From Noviherbaspirillum sp. UKPF54 (GTDB taxonomy: Bacteria; Pseudomonadota; Gammaproteobacteria; Burkholderiales; Burkholderiaceae_D): a DNA stretch of 64,000 nt. The stretch is from the NCBI RefSeq assembly GCF_007874125.1, contig NZ_CP040128.1:4654989-4718988 (forward strand), read 5' to 3'. Every line of letters begins with the position of its first letter. The first letter of the stretch is position 1. Made by a program: the position numbers and the translations under genes. The notes beneath the pieces were generated by a model. That model was given only the letters and a program-made list of their open reading frames with translations, was not told where the DNA came from and ran no database searches. This document shows positions 1 through 11,503 of this stretch, one piece after another.

Positions 1-531
1 GCCGGCCCATGCGCTGGATGCGAGATACGCGAATGGAAAGACGATGCCCCAGCGTTCCGCCTGCCGCACATGCGCCAGTTCATGCATCAGCACGCGCGAG
101 GACAGCCCCTGGTGTTCGGCGATGATTACATGGCCAAGCGCCATGGCTGTCATGGCGCCGAAAGGGTGGCGGCTTAGCACGGCATCCGCGAACGGTCCAC
201 GCACCAGCAGCGCGGCAGTGCGACCGCGTACCAGTTGCGCATGGCCGCGCCATGCAAAGACGGGCAGGGCGAACAACAGTCCGGCCACGGTCAGCGGCAG
301 TGCCCAGAGTATGCCCAGCAGCGTGCCGATCCAGGATAGCGGGCGGCGCAGATAGCGGTGATGGAAAAGCTTGCGAGGATGAAAAAAGCGCATTCGCTGG
401 CTCGATAACGGTTGGAATCCGCGTTGCGCATGTTGTTGCTCGTTGCGCTGCCTGCCGGACGGGCCGAACGATCCGCTGCGCCCCGATCCATCGCGATCCG
501 ATTTGAAACCGCTTCTTAGATTTTCGCTCAT
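1..531 (-). CDS. Putative membrane-anchored zinc peptidase-like protein (partial, 3' end outside window)
   Basis: The reading frame is open from an ATG at 531 to the window edge, giving 177 visible residues. The first 60 residues are polar and rich in Ser, Arg and Gln. A hydrophobic segment follows at about 68-95, then an HELAH motif at residues 150-154 inside MHELAHVRQAERWG. HExxH is the metal-binding signature of zinc metallopeptidases, so a membrane-tethered gluzincin-like enzyme is the best reading, but the third zinc ligand and any family-defining C-terminus lie outside the window. An AAGGA lies upstream of ATG 531. A shorter form could start at ATG 393. The gene diverges from ruvA. I do not recognise a named family. 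Confidence 0.6.
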   Translation of the reverse strand, partial: MSENLRSGFKSDRDGSGRSGSFGPSGRQRNEQQHAQRGFQPLSSQRMRFFHPRKLFHHRYLRRPLSWIGTLLGILWALPLTVAGLLFALPVFAWRGHAQLVRGRTAALLVRGPFADAVLSRHPFGAMTAMALGHVIIAEHQGLSSRVLMHELAHVRQAERWGIVFPFAYLASSAWAG

Positions 532-682
532 CGGAAAAAATCCTTGCCAGGAAGTCGAACATGAATCCAGGAATGACGCCGGCAAGACACCGAGCCGGCT
601 TGGCTGGCGCAACCCCCGCTGCAATGGGAGGAGGCGGTAATGTCCTGTATGATTCGCTTAATGTCCTAAGGTTTTTTCATTC

Positions 683-1261
683 ATGATAGGTCGTCTTTCC
701 GGAATACTCCTTGAGAAAAATCCGCCGCAATTGCTGGTCGATTGCAATGGTGTCGGTTATGAGGTTGATGTGCCGATGAGCACCTTCTACAACCTGCCCG
801 GCATGGGGGAAAAGGTGGTGTTGCTCACGCATCTGGCGGTACGCGAAGACGCACACTTGCTGTACGGTTTCGGCACCGTCGAAGAGCGGAATGTGTTCAA
901 GCAGCTGATCAAGATATCCGGTGTCGGCGCGCGTACGGCCTTGTCGATTTTGTCCGGCATGTCGGTGGCGGATTTGTCGCAGGCGATCACCTTGCAGGAA
1001 GCTGGCCGCCTGACCAAGATCCCCGGCATTGGCAAAAAGACGGCGGAGCGCCTGTTGCTGGAACTCAAGGGCAAGATCGGCGCTGATCTGGGCGCGGTGA
1101 GCGGCGTTGCCTATCACGACGCAACGTCCGATATCCTGAATGCCTTGCTGGCGCTCGGTTATTCCGACAAGGAAGCCATGCTTGCGTTGAAGCAAGTGCC
1201 GGCGGGCTCCGGCGTGTCGGACGGCATCAAGCTGGCGCTGAAGGCGCTGTCCAAGGCGTAA
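683..1261 (+). CDS. ruvA: Holliday junction DNA helicase subunit RuvA
   Basis: RuvA binds Holliday junctions as a tetramer and loads the RuvB motor for branch migration. The 192-residue length is typical. The N-terminal OB-fold begins MIGRLSGIL. Two helix-hairpin-helix segments are visible near residues 78-90 ([13 protein letters not shown]) and 112-130 ([19 protein letters not shown]). A flexible C-terminal RuvB-contacting domain ends the protein. ruvB follows 9 nt later, so the two form an operon. ruvC, often the upstream neighbour in proteobacteria, is not next to it; a minus-strand gene occupies that place. Confidence 0.97.
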   Translation: MIGRLSGILLEKNPPQLLVDCNGVGYEVDVPMSTFYNLPGMGEKVVLLTHLAVREDAHLLYGFGTVEERNVFKQLIKISGVGARTALSILSGMSVADLSQAITLQEAGRLTKIPGIGKKTAERLLLELKGKIGADLGAVSGVAYHDATSDILNALLALGYSDKEAMLALKQVPAGSGVSDGIKLALKALSKA

Positions 1262-1270
1262 GAGGATTTC

Positions 1271-2329
1271 ATGAGCATCCAGACCGACAATTTCACCGAA
1301 CAGCGAATCATTTCCGCGACCCCGGCATCGAGCAACGAAGAAGCCATCGAGCGCGCGTTGCGTCCGAAACAGCTCGGCGAATACGTCGGACAGGAAAAAA
1401 TTCACAGCCAACTGGAAATCTTCATCACTGCCGCACGCCAGCGCCGCGAGGCGCTGGATCACACGCTGCTGTTCGGACCGCCCGGGTTGGGCAAGACCAC
1501 GCTGGCGCACATCATCGCGCGCGAGATGGGCGTCAATCTGCGGCAGACTTCCGGCCCGGTGCTCGAACGCGCCGGCGACTTGGCGGCGCTGCTGACCAAC
1601 CTGGAGCCGAACGATGTCCTGTTCATCGACGAGATCCACCGCCTGTCGCCGGTGGTCGAGGAAATCCTGTATCCGGCGCTGGAAGACTATCAGATCGACA
1701 TCATGATCGGCGAAGGCCCGGCCGCGCGTTCGGTGCGGCTCGACCTGCAGCCGTTTACGCTGGTCGGCGCGACCACGCGCGCCGGCATGCTCACCAATCC
1801 GCTACGCGACCGTTTCGGCATCGTGGCGCGGCTCGAGTTTTACACGCCGCAGGAACTGGCGCGCATCGTCACGCGTAGCGCCTCCCTCCTCAATGCGGCG
1901 ATCGTCGACGATGGCGCGCTCGAAATCGCCAAGCGCAGCCGCGGCACGCCGCGTATCGCCAACCGCCTGTTGCGGCGCGTGCGCGACTATGCGGAAGTCA
2001 AGGGCAACGGGAAAATCACCAAGGACATGGCCGATGCGGCGCTGAAGATGCTCGATGTCGACCCGGTCGGCTTCGACGTCATGGACCGCAAGCTGCTGGA
2101 AGCCGTTCTGTTCAAGTTCAACGGCGGCCCGGTCGGGCTCGACAACCTGGCGGCGGCCATCGGCGAAGAGCGCGACACCATCGAGGATGTGCTGGAGCCG
2201 TATCTGATTCAGCAGGGGTTCTTGCAGCGCACGCCGCGCGGGCGTATTGCTACGCCGACCGCCTATGCCCACTTCGGTGTCACCGCTCCGCGTGGCGGCT
2301 TGTCTGGCGACCTGTGGGAGCAGTCCTAG
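1271..2329 (+). CDS. ruvB: Holliday junction branch migration ATPase RuvB
   Basis: RuvB is the hexameric AAA+ motor that pulls DNA through the RuvA-junction complex. At 352 residues it is full length. The Walker A motif GPPGLGKTT is at about 69-77 and the Walker B/DEIH at 120-123. A sensor-type segment ([19 protein letters not shown]) and a C-terminal winged helix ending in the RTPRGR region near residue 318 follow. The start ATG at 1271 is preceded by AAGAGGA. It is translated right after ruvA. Confidence 0.98.
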   Translation: MSIQTDNFTEQRIISATPASSNEEAIERALRPKQLGEYVGQEKIHSQLEIFITAARQRREALDHTLLFGPPGLGKTTLAHIIAREMGVNLRQTSGPVLERAGDLAALLTNLEPNDVLFIDEIHRLSPVVEEILYPALEDYQIDIMIGEGPAARSVRLDLQPFTLVGATTRAGMLTNPLRDRFGIVARLEFYTPQELARIVTRSASLLNAAIVDDGALEIAKRSRGTPRIANRLLRRVRDYAEVKGNGKITKDMADAALKMLDVDPVGFDVMDRKLLEAVLFKFNGGPVGLDNLAAAIGEERDTIEDVLEPYLIQQGFLQRTPRGRIATPTAYAHFGVTAPRGGLSGDLWEQS

Positions 2330-2413
2330 CGGCCGGGAATGATTTCAGAATGGAAAGATGTCAGGGGATTGCATTTTTGACATCAGTAGAAATACTGTGC
2401 CCGGAGCAAGATG

Positions 2414-2442
2414 TTAGAAATCCGAGAACATCGACTTATAAT
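2414..2442 (+). promoter_or_regulatory. Candidate sigma-70 promoter for the hydratase gene
   Basis: A TTAGAA hexamer at 2414-2419 and a perfect TATAAT at 2437-2442 are 17 nt apart. The start site would fall near 2449, leaving a leader of about 120 nt before the hydratase ATG. The 2330-2570 gap is visibly more AT-rich than the flanking genes. No other gene is seen in it. Confidence 0.45.
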
Positions 2443-2570
2443 CAATTTTTTGGCACGGTCGCACTTTTCTTTTTTAAGGAAGCACCAATCTGTCGTGTGG
2501 CCGTCTGCGTACGAATGGATTAGCCGCTCGAAACGTCGCCTACTACATATCTTTTCCATCGAGTCCCGTC

Positions 2571-3401
2571 ATGCTCATGTCCACGCAAGCTAATCGCTAT
2601 GCGCTTCAGCTACTCGATGCACGCGCGCAGGCAGAGATGATTCCGCGATTGTCCAGCCAGGTGCCGATGACGATCGGAGATAGTTACGACGTAGCGAAGT
2701 GCATCATGGATATCCGTATCGCTCAGGGTGAAACCATGGTGGGCCGCAAGATCGGTTTTTCCAACCGCAAGATCTGGTCCAGATATGGCGTGGCGGAACC
2801 GGTCCGGGCCCCGATCTGGACACCGCTGTTCGATTCGACCGTACGATTTGCGGAGGAAAATCGCGGTATCCAAAGCCTGCTTGGCGCATTGCAGCCACGG
2901 ATTGGGCCGGAAGTCGTATTCAAGCTGAACCGCACGCCCGCGCCGGACGCGACCATCGAGCAACTGGCCGAGTGCATCGAATGGATGGCGCATGCCTTCG
3001 AGATCGTAGTATGCCCTTTCCCGGATTGGAAGTTCGAGGTCAGCGATTCCATTGCCGCCTTCGGCTTGCATGGCTCGTTGATTGTCGGCGAGCCCAAGGT
3101 GCTGTCGGCTGCCAGCCGCCGCAATCTCGGCGAGGTGCTATCGCACGCCAGCCTGTCGTTGTCTTGCGGGGATGAACTGCGTTCCGCCGGCTTTGGCAGC
3201 GACGTGCTGGGCAGCCCCTTGCACGCCGTGTGGCATTTGCATCAGTTGCTCAAGATGCAGCCGGAATTTCCCTTGTTAAAGGAAGGCGAAATCATTACTA
3301 CCGGTACCTGGACCGACGTCTGCCCGATCAAGCCTGGAGAAACCTGGACATCGGCCTTCTCGGGAGTGAGCTTGCCGGGGCTGACCATTTCATTCATTTA
3401 A
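2571..3401 (+). CDS. 2-keto-4-pentenoate hydratase / fumarylacetoacetate-hydrolase-fold protein
   Basis: Enzymes of this family (MhpD, DmpE, HpaH) add water to 2-hydroxy-dienoates in meta-cleavage of aromatic compounds. The 276 residues match the usual 260-270. Family-like segments are GRKIGFSNRKIW (near 58), the acidic GPEVVFKL (near 112), HGSLIVGEP (near 168) and LGSPLHAVWHL (near 213). It stands alone: no ring-cleavage dioxygenase, aldolase or dehydrogenase gene is adjacent, so the substrate cannot be guessed. The start may be ATG 2571 or ATG 2577; neither has a strong ribosome-binding site. A strong hairpin terminator follows. Confidence 0.8.
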   Translation: MLMSTQANRYALQLLDARAQAEMIPRLSSQVPMTIGDSYDVAKCIMDIRIAQGETMVGRKIGFSNRKIWSRYGVAEPVRAPIWTPLFDSTVRFAEENRGIQSLLGALQPRIGPEVVFKLNRTPAPDATIEQLAECIEWMAHAFEIVVCPFPDWKFEVSDSIAAFGLHGSLIVGEPKVLSAASRRNLGEVLSHASLSLSCGDELRSAGFGSDVLGSPLHAVWHLHQLLKMQPEFPLLKEGEIITTGTWTDVCPIKPGETWTSAFSGVSLPGLTISFI

Positions 3402-3457
3402 GCTGAGCCGGCCCGTCTGCGCTTCTCCATGAAAGCGGAAACGGTATCGTGGAAATG

Positions 3458-3484
3458 AAAAAGGCGCCAGCGGCGCCTTTTTTT
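3458..3484. terminator. Bidirectional intrinsic terminator
   Basis: An A-run, the stem GGCGCC / GGCGCC with an AGC loop, and a T-run of seven form a symmetric hairpin between the convergent hydratase and DUF2147 genes. It can stop transcription from both sides. Confidence 0.85.
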
Positions 3485-3499
3485 CGGAAGGGGCGGGAC

Positions 3500-3955
3500 T
3501 TAGTCCACGCGTTCCCAGGTCTGGGTGCGTCCCAGCATCGGTACGCCGATGTAGCCACGCACGTCGAGCTTCTTGCCGCCGCCAGCGACGGACATCTTGC
3601 TCTTGTACGATTTGCCATTCTTCGGGTCGACGATCTGGCCGCCGTTGTATTCGTTGCCGTCCTTCTTCATGCCGGTCAGGATGGTCATGCCGACGATCGG
3701 CTGGTCTTTCAACGGGCCTTCGCATTTTTCGCATTTCGGGTTCGGATCTTCGCCGGGCTCGCGGAACAGTTTTTCGATCGTGCCGCGCAGTTCGCCGTTG
3801 ACTTCGCTGATGCGGATCAGGGATTTCGGCTTGCCCGACTCATCGTCGATGGTCTTCCACACGCCGACCGGCGAGCTCGTCTGAGCCCATGCGGCGAGCG
3901 AGCTGAGCGAGAGCGTGACCGCTCCCAAAGTCAGGGCTAATCGTTTTGTAATCAT
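3500..3955 (-). CDS. Secreted DUF2147 family protein
   Basis: The 151-residue product starts MITKRLALTLGAV with a classic Sec signal peptide, probably cleaved after AAWAQ (about residue 25). The mature part shows the DUF2147 pattern: PVGVWKTIDDESGKPKSL at the N-terminus, a central CEKCEGPLKDQPIVGM with a CxxC pair, and a C-terminal GRTQTWERV. The family is a small periplasmic beta-barrel-like fold of unknown function. ATG 3955 is chosen over an in-frame ATG at 3982 because AAGGA lies just before it and the signal peptide starts there. Confidence 0.85.
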   Translation of the reverse strand: MITKRLALTLGAVTLSLSSLAAWAQTSSPVGVWKTIDDESGKPKSLIRISEVNGELRGTIEKLFREPGEDPNPKCEKCEGPLKDQPIVGMTILTGMKKDGNEYNGGQIVDPKNGKSYKSKMSVAGGGKKLDVRGYIGVPMLGRTQTWERVD

Positions 3956-4009
3956 GGTTTTTTCCTTGTCTCCAGGGGTCATATAGCCTGCCGATCAGAA
4001 CGATCGTGC

Positions 4010-4088
4010 AGAAAAAAGAAAAATCAAATCGTGGTCCGTCAGTGCCTGTCGCTTTGTTCATCACAAATGACATTGTGACGAACCACGA
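4010..4088 (-). terminator. Long-stem terminator after valS
   Basis: On the minus strand a 13-bp stem with one mismatch (arms at 4088-4076 and 4041-4029, core TCGTGGT) is followed by a T-rich tract (4028-4011). It lies directly downstream of the valS stop codon. Confidence 0.6.
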
Positions 4089-4106
4089 GTTTTGCGTGTT
4101 TAGCTG

Positions 4107-6920
4107 TTATTTTTTTTGCAATATATCAAATTGCTCACGCAGTTTGTTGAGGGTGGCCCCAAAGGTCAACAAACGATCTTTCTCTTGTGAAACTACATGC
4201 GCCGGAGCGCGGGCAACAAAGCTTTCATTGCCGAGCTTGGCATTCGCTTTCGCGATTTCGCCTTCGAGGCGGGCGATTTCCTTCGACAGGCGCTCGCGCT
4301 CCGCGGCGATATCGATCTCGACTTTGAGCATCAGCTTGGCCGTGCCGACGATCGATACCGGCGCGGGCGATTCCGGCAGCGTGTCGATGACCTGCACCTC
4401 TGCCAGTTTTGCCAGTGCCTGCAAATACGGCGCGAACGACTGCATCAGTGCCTTGTCGTCGGCGGACGCTTCGATGAACAGCGGCACGCGCTGCGCCGGC
4501 GACAACTGCATCTCGCCGCGCAGGTTGCGGCAGGCATCGGTCATCGCCTTCAGTTGCGCGACCCAGCCTTCCGCCTTGTCGTCGAGCTTTTCCAGGTTTG
4601 GCACCGGATAAGGCTGCAGCATGATCGACTCGCCGGCCGGGGCCATTTCTCGCCCGGTCAGCGGCGCCACGGTTTGCCACAGCTGCTCGGTGATGAATGG
4701 GATGACCGGGTGCGCCAGGCGCAATACCGTTTCCAGCACGCGCAAGAGCGTGCGGCGGGTGGCGCGCTGCTGTGCTTCGGTGCCGTTCTGGATTTGCACT
4801 TTCGCGATTTCCAGATACCAGTCGCAGTACTCGTCCCAGATGAACTTGTAGATCGCGGAGGCGATGTTGTCGAAGCGGTAGTCGGCAAAGCCTTTCTCGA
4901 CTTCGGCTTCGGTACGCTGCAAGAGCGACACGATCCAGCGGTCGGCTTGCGAGAAGTCGCGTCCTTCCGGGCCGCAGGTGACGGCGTCGAAGCCGCAATC
5001 CTTGCCTTCGGTATTCATCAGCACGAAGCGGGTCGCATTCCACAGCTTGTTGCAGAAGTTGCGGTAGCCTTCGCAGCGGCTCAAGTCGAAGTTGATGTTG
5101 CGGCCGAGCGAGGCGTAGCTCGCCATCGTGAAGCGCAGCGCATCGGTGCCGAAGGCGGGAATACCGTTCGGGAATTCCTTGCGGGTCGCTTTGGCAATGC
5201 TTTCCGCCTGCTTCGGATTCATCAGGCCGGTGGTGCGCTTGGCGACCAGCGACTCGACGTCGATGCCGTCGATGAGATCAATTGGGTCGAGCGTGTTGCC
5301 CTTCGACTTCGACATCTTCTGGCCGCTTGCATCGCGAACCAAGCCATGCACGTAGACTTTTTCGAACGGTACCTTGCCAGTGAAGTGCGTGGTCATCATC
5401 ACCATGCGCGCCACCCAGAAAAAGATAATGTCGAAGCCGGTCACCAGCACCGACGACGGCAGGAACATCTGGTAGTCCGGTGTTTCTTGCGGCCAGCCCA
5501 GCGTGGAGAAGGGAACGAGCGCCGACGAGAACCAGGTGTCGAGCACGTCGTCGTCGCGGCGGATCGCGCGGCCGCCGGCCTGCTTCTGCGCGTCTTCCTC
5601 GCTGCGCGCGACGTAGATGTTGCCTTCGTCGTCATACCATGCCGGGATCTGGTGTCCCCACCACAGCTGGCGCGAGATGCACCAGTCCTGGATATTGTTC
5701 AACCACTGGTTGTAGGTGGTGGTCCAGTTTTCCGGAATGAACTTGATCGAGCCGTCGGCTACTTTTTCCAGCGCCACTTCGGCAATCGACTTGCCGGGGA
5801 AGTGCGTGCCTTCCGGCGCCGGCTTGCTCATCGCGACGAACCACTGGTCGGTCAGCATCGGCTCGATCACCACGCCGGTGCGGTCGCCGCGCGGCACCAT
5901 CAGCTTGTGCGGCTTGACCGATTCCAGGAGGCCCAGCGCATCCAGGTCGGCGACGATTTGCTTGCGCGCGTCGTAGCGGTCCATGCCCTGATATTTCGCA
6001 GGCGCATTCTCGTTGATCTTCGCGTCGAGCGTGAAGATATTGATCTGCGGGAGCTGGTGGCGCTGGCCTACCGCATAGTCGTTGAAGTCGTGTGCCGGCG
6101 TGATCTTCACGCAGCCGGTGCCGAATTCCTTATCGACGTAGTCGTCGGCGATGATCGGGATTTCGCGACCGGTCAGCGGTAGCGTGAGCATCTTGCCGAG
6201 CAAGTGCGTGTAACGCTCGTCGGTCGGATCGACTGCAACCGCGACGTCGCCCAGCATGGTTTCCGGGCGGGTGGTGGCGACCGTGATGTGTCCGCTGCCA
6301 TCGGCCAGCGGATAACGGATGTGCCACATCGAGCCGTCTTCTTCTTCTGACACGACTTCCAGGTCGGACACTGCCGTATGCAGCTTCGGGTCCCAGTTGA
6401 CCAGGCGCTTGCCACGATAGATCAGGCCTTGCTCGAACAGGCGCACGAACACTTCTGTGACGGCCTTGGACATCTTCGGGTCCATCGTGAAATATTCGCG
6501 GCTCCAGTCGGTGGATGCACCCAGGCGGCGCATCTGGCCGGTGATGGTCGAGCCGGAGTGTTCTTTCCACTCCCACACTTTTTCCAGGAACTTTTCGCGG
6601 CCGAGGTCGTGGCGCGAAATCTTTTGCGCATCGAGCTGGCGCTCTACCACGATCTGGGTCGCGATGCCAGCGTGATCGGTGCCGGGAATCCAGGCGGTGT
6701 TATGGCCGCGCATGCGGTAGTAGCGCGTCAGGCCATCCATCACGGTCTGGTTGAACGCGTGGCCCATGTGCAGCGTGCCGGTAACATTGGGGGGCGGCAA
6801 CTGGATGCTGAAGGAGGGTTTGGACGGATCGGTCGTGGCGGTGTAGTAACCGCGCTGTTCCCACTCGGTGCGCCAGTGTTTTTCAATGTCGGCGGGCTCG
6901 AAAGACTTGGCTAATTCCAT
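4107..6920 (-). CDS. valS: Valyl-tRNA synthetase
   Basis: ValS charges tRNA-Val. The 937 residues are close to the usual 950. The class I HIGH signature appears as HMGH at 51-54 within [16 protein letters not shown], and KMSKS is at 535-539. An editing (CP1) domain lies between them. The protein ends in a coiled-coil arm (residues about 870-937, rich in Glu, Lys and Leu) that contacts the tRNA. ATG 6920 begins [16 protein letters not shown]. The gene diverges from the thiamine operon. Confidence 0.98.
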   Translation of the reverse strand: MELAKSFEPADIEKHWRTEWEQRGYYTATTDPSKPSFSIQLPPPNVTGTLHMGHAFNQTVMDGLTRYYRMRGHNTAWIPGTDHAGIATQIVVERQLDAQKISRHDLGREKFLEKVWEWKEHSGSTITGQMRRLGASTDWSREYFTMDPKMSKAVTEVFVRLFEQGLIYRGKRLVNWDPKLHTAVSDLEVVSEEEDGSMWHIRYPLADGSGHITVATTRPETMLGDVAVAVDPTDERYTHLLGKMLTLPLTGREIPIIADDYVDKEFGTGCVKITPAHDFNDYAVGQRHQLPQINIFTLDAKINENAPAKYQGMDRYDARKQIVADLDALGLLESVKPHKLMVPRGDRTGVVIEPMLTDQWFVAMSKPAPEGTHFPGKSIAEVALEKVADGSIKFIPENWTTTYNQWLNNIQDWCISRQLWWGHQIPAWYDDEGNIYVARSEEDAQKQAGGRAIRRDDDVLDTWFSSALVPFSTLGWPQETPDYQMFLPSSVLVTGFDIIFFWVARMVMMTTHFTGKVPFEKVYVHGLVRDASGQKMSKSKGNTLDPIDLIDGIDVESLVAKRTTGLMNPKQAESIAKATRKEFPNGIPAFGTDALRFTMASYASLGRNINFDLSRCEGYRNFCNKLWNATRFVLMNTEGKDCGFDAVTCGPEGRDFSQADRWIVSLLQRTEAEVEKGFADYRFDNIASAIYKFIWDEYCDWYLEIAKVQIQNGTEAQQRATRRTLLRVLETVLRLAHPVIPFITEQLWQTVAPLTGREMAPAGESIMLQPYPVPNLEKLDDKAEGWVAQLKAMTDACRNLRGEMQLSPAQRVPLFIEASADDKALMQSFAPYLQALAKLAEVQVIDTLPESPAPVSIVGTAKLMLKVEIDIAAERERLSKEIARLEGEIAKANAKLGNESFVARAPAHVVSQEKDRLLTFGATLNKLREQFDILQKK

Positions 6921-6991
6921 GATTTAATTTGTGTTTCAGCGAAACTTTCCATTATAAGGGAGGTGGCTGATGACTTTGGCGATCATCGGCG

Positions 6992-6997
6992 TATAAT
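6992..6997 (+). promoter_or_regulatory. Candidate -10 element of the thiC operon
   Basis: A perfect TATAAT lies about 50 nt upstream of the TPP aptamer in the valS-thiC divergent gap. No good -35 hexamer is evident at 16-18 nt, so the assignment rests on the -10 and its placement. Confidence 0.4.
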
Positions 6998-7046
6998 TCG
7001 GCCATTGCCATTTTTAGAGCTTTTTCTCTATTCTGAAGGCATCACG

Positions 7047-9097
<2,051 letters not shown>

Positions 9098-9099
9098 GC

Positions 9100-9303
9100 A
9101 TGATGGAGATCGAACTGAACGGTGCGCCGCACCCGGTTGCCGATAACCAGAACGTGCAGGACCTGATCGCCTCGCTCGACCTGGCGAACAAGTCGCTGGC
9201 GGTGGCGATCAATCGCGAGGTGGTGCCGCGGCATCTGTGGACGCAGCGCGTGCTGCAACCGCGCGATCGCGTCGATATTGTTCGTGCGATCGGTGGCGGT
9301 TAA
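9100..9303 (+). CDS. thiS: Sulfur carrier protein ThiS
   Basis: ThiS is the ubiquitin-like sulfur carrier for thiazole synthesis. The 67-residue product ends in IGGG, which supplies the Gly-Gly tail that is adenylated and thiocarboxylated. It starts 2 nt after thiC; ATG 9100 and ATG 9103 are both possible. thiG follows 15 nt later. Confidence 0.93.
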   Translation: MMEIELNGAPHPVADNQNVQDLIASLDLANKSLAVAINREVVPRHLWTQRVLQPRDRVDIVRAIGGG

Positions 9304-9318
9304 TGACAAAGGATTTTT

Positions 9319-10110
9319 ATGACTGATCTGCAAAACGAAGGCCTTACCATCGCCGGTAAAACGTATCGCTCGCGCCTGTTGGTCGGCAGCGGCAAGTACC
9401 GCGACCTGGAAGAAACGCGCGTCGCCACCGAAGCGTCCGGCGCGGAAATCATCACGGTGGCGATCCGCCGCGTCAACATCGGCCAGGACCCGAATGCGCC
9501 CAGCCTGCTCGACGTGGTGCCGCCTTCGAAATACACGATCCTGCCTAATACCGCCGGCTGCTACAACGCCAAGGATGCGGTGTATACCCTGCAGCTCGCG
9601 CGCGAACTACTGAACGGCCACAAGCTGGTCAAGCTCGAAGTGCTGGGTGACCAGAAAACCCTGTTCCCCAACATGCCGGAAACGCTGAAGGCGGCCGAGA
9701 CGCTGGTGAAGGACGGTTTCGACGTGATGGTGTACTGCAGCGATGACCCGATCCAGGCGAAGATGCTCGAAGAGATCGGCTGCATCGCGGTGATGCCGCT
9801 GGCGTCGCTGATCGGCTCCGGCATGGGCATCCTCAATCCCTGGAACCTGTCGCTGATCATCGAGCAGTCGAACGTGCCGGTGCTGGTCGATGCCGGCGTC
9901 GGCACCGCGTCCGATGCGGCCATTGCGATGGAGCTCGGCTGCGACGGCGTGCTGATGAACACGGCGATTGCCGGCGCGCGCGACCCGATCCGCATGGCGC
10001 GGGCGATGAAGCTGGCCGTGGAAGCCGGGCGCGACGCCTACCTGGCGGGCCGGATTCCGAAGAAATTCGCGGCGTCGCCGTCTTCGCCGATGGAAGGGCG
10101 CGCCACGTGA
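9319..10110 (+). CDS. thiG: Thiazole synthase ThiG
   Basis: ThiG builds the thiazole phosphate from deoxyxylulose 5-phosphate, dehydroglycine and ThiS thiocarboxylate. The 263-residue TIM barrel shows family segments such as [17 protein letters not shown] near the N-terminus, KLEVLGD in the middle, and [20 protein letters not shown] and [11 protein letters not shown] toward the C-terminus. AAAGGA precedes the ATG. The deoxyxylulose phosphate it needs comes from Dxs, encoded 20 kb away in this window. Confidence 0.97.
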   Translation: MTDLQNEGLTIAGKTYRSRLLVGSGKYRDLEETRVATEASGAEIITVAIRRVNIGQDPNAPSLLDVVPPSKYTILPNTAGCYNAKDAVYTLQLARELLNGHKLVKLEVLGDQKTLFPNMPETLKAAETLVKDGFDVMVYCSDDPIQAKMLEEIGCIAVMPLASLIGSGMGILNPWNLSLIIEQSNVPVLVDAGVGTASDAAIAMELGCDGVLMNTAIAGARDPIRMARAMKLAVEAGRDAYLAGRIPKKFAASPSSPMEGRAT

Positions 10111-10898
10111 TGCGTCCCAGCGTCCTGATCTTCGCCGGCTCGGACCCGAGCGGCGGGGCGGGGCTGCAGGCGGATATCCAGGCAGTGTCGGCGCTGGGCG
10201 CGCACCCGCTGACCGCCATTACCGTGCTGACGGTGCAGGACAACGACCGCGTGTTCAACGTGCATCCGGTGCCGGCCGAGCTGGTGCGGCAGCAAGCGCA
10301 TGCGCTGATGGGCAAGATCGACATCGCGGCGGTCAAGATCGGCATCGTCGGCAACCGCGAAAACGCCGAGGCGATCGCGGATACGGTGCGCGCGATGAAG
10401 CAGCGCCGGCCCGATCTGCAGGTAGTGCTCGACCCGGTGCTGGCCAGCGGTCATGGCGACCCGCTGGCCAAGGATAATGCAGTGCAGGCAATCGCGCCGT
10501 TGCTGCCGGTGGCAACGCTGGTTACGCCGAACCTGCCGGAAGCGGCGGCCTTGTGCGGCGGCGAGCTGCGCCCGGAGGTGCAGGTCGAAACCCTGCTGCG
10601 CCATTGCCCGAATGTCTTGATCAAGGGCGGACACGGCACGGGGCCGGAAGTGGTGAACCGCTGGTTCGCCAACGGCCATCAGCGGACATGGACGTGGCCG
10701 CGTCTGGAAGGAAGTTATCACGGCACCGGCTGTACGCTCGCATCTGCCGTCGCTGCCTTGCTCGCGCAAGGAAAAACGATGGTTCATGCCATCGAGGCGG
10801 CGCAATCCTATTGTCATCAGGCGCTGGTGACGTCGTACGCGATCGCCGACGGCCAGCGCATACCCAATCGCCGGGTTTCAATTGAGGAAGATGTATGA
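10110..10898 (+). CDS. thiD: Hydroxymethylpyrimidine (phosphate) kinase ThiD
   Basis: ThiD phosphorylates HMP and HMP-phosphate to the pyrophosphate used by ThiE. The ribokinase-fold signature IFAGSDPSGGAGLQADI is at the N-terminus and the catalytic GSYHGTGCTLASAVAA near residue 210. ATG 10110 overlaps the thiG stop (TGATG); a GTG at 10107 is also in frame. It is the fourth gene of the operon and overlaps thiE by 4 nt. Confidence 0.95.
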   Translation: MRPSVLIFAGSDPSGGAGLQADIQAVSALGAHPLTAITVLTVQDNDRVFNVHPVPAELVRQQAHALMGKIDIAAVKIGIVGNRENAEAIADTVRAMKQRRPDLQVVLDPVLASGHGDPLAKDNAVQAIAPLLPVATLVTPNLPEAAALCGGELRPEVQVETLLRHCPNVLIKGGHGTGPEVVNRWFANGHQRTWTWPRLEGSYHGTGCTLASAVAALLAQGKTMVHAIEAAQSYCHQALVTSYAIADGQRIPNRRVSIEEDV

Positions 10899-11503
10899 AG
10901 GGACTGTATCTCGTCACGCCGGACTGGGACGATACGCAAAAACTGCTCGATGTCACCGAAGCCGGCCTGCGCGGCGGCGCGGCGCTCGTGCAGTACCGGC
11001 ACAAGACGGCGTCTGCCGAGCTGCGCCGCGAGCAGGCAGCGCAACTGCAGGCATTGTGCCGCCGTTACGGCAAGCCGTTCATCGTGAACGACTTCGTCGA
11101 CTTGTGCCTGGAGCTTGATGCGGATGGCATCCACGTCGGCGGCACCGACATGGCGGTGGCTCAGGTGCGCGCCGTGGTGGGTTCCGGGAAGATCGTCGGC
11201 GCATCCTGTTACGGCAGCCTGCAGATGGCGCATGATGCGCATCGCGCGGGCGCCAGCTACGTGGCGTTCGGCGGCTTTTATCCGTCGCGTGTGAAAAAGT
11301 ACGCGGTCACCACGCAACCGTCTATCGTGACGCAGGCGAAGTCGGCGATCCCGCTGCCGAACGTGGTCATCGGCGGCATGACGCATGAGAATGCGGCGCC
11401 GCTGGTGGCACTCGGCACCGACATGGTGGCGGCCATCAGCAGCGTCTACATGGCGGATGATCCGGAGGCGTCCGCACGTCGTTTCGCTGCTCTCTTCTCC
11501 TGA
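10895..11503 (+). CDS. thiE: Thiamine phosphate synthase ThiE
   Basis: ThiE joins HMP-pyrophosphate and thiazole phosphate to thiamine phosphate. The 202 residues include the pyrophosphate-binding VQYRHKTA segment, the IVNDFVDLCLELDADGIHVG strand and VIGGMTHENAAPL. It starts in an ATGA overlap with thiD and ends the operon. Its last 58 bases overlap the 3' end of the convergent LysR gene. No terminator is visible here. Confidence 0.95.
   Translation: MKGLYLVTPDWDDTQKLLDVTEAGLRGGAALVQYRHKTASAELRREQAAQLQALCRRYGKPFIVNDFVDLCLELDADGIHVGGTDMAVAQVRAVVGSGKIVGASCYGSLQMAHDAHRAGASYVAFGGFYPSRVKKYAVTTQPSIVTQAKSAIPLPNVVIGGMTHENAAPLVALGTDMVAAISSVYMADDPEASARRFAALFS

Noticed and set aside
4197..6182. A 661-residue frame antisense to valS
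   Set aside because: Shadow of valS; no domain and no ribosome-binding site.
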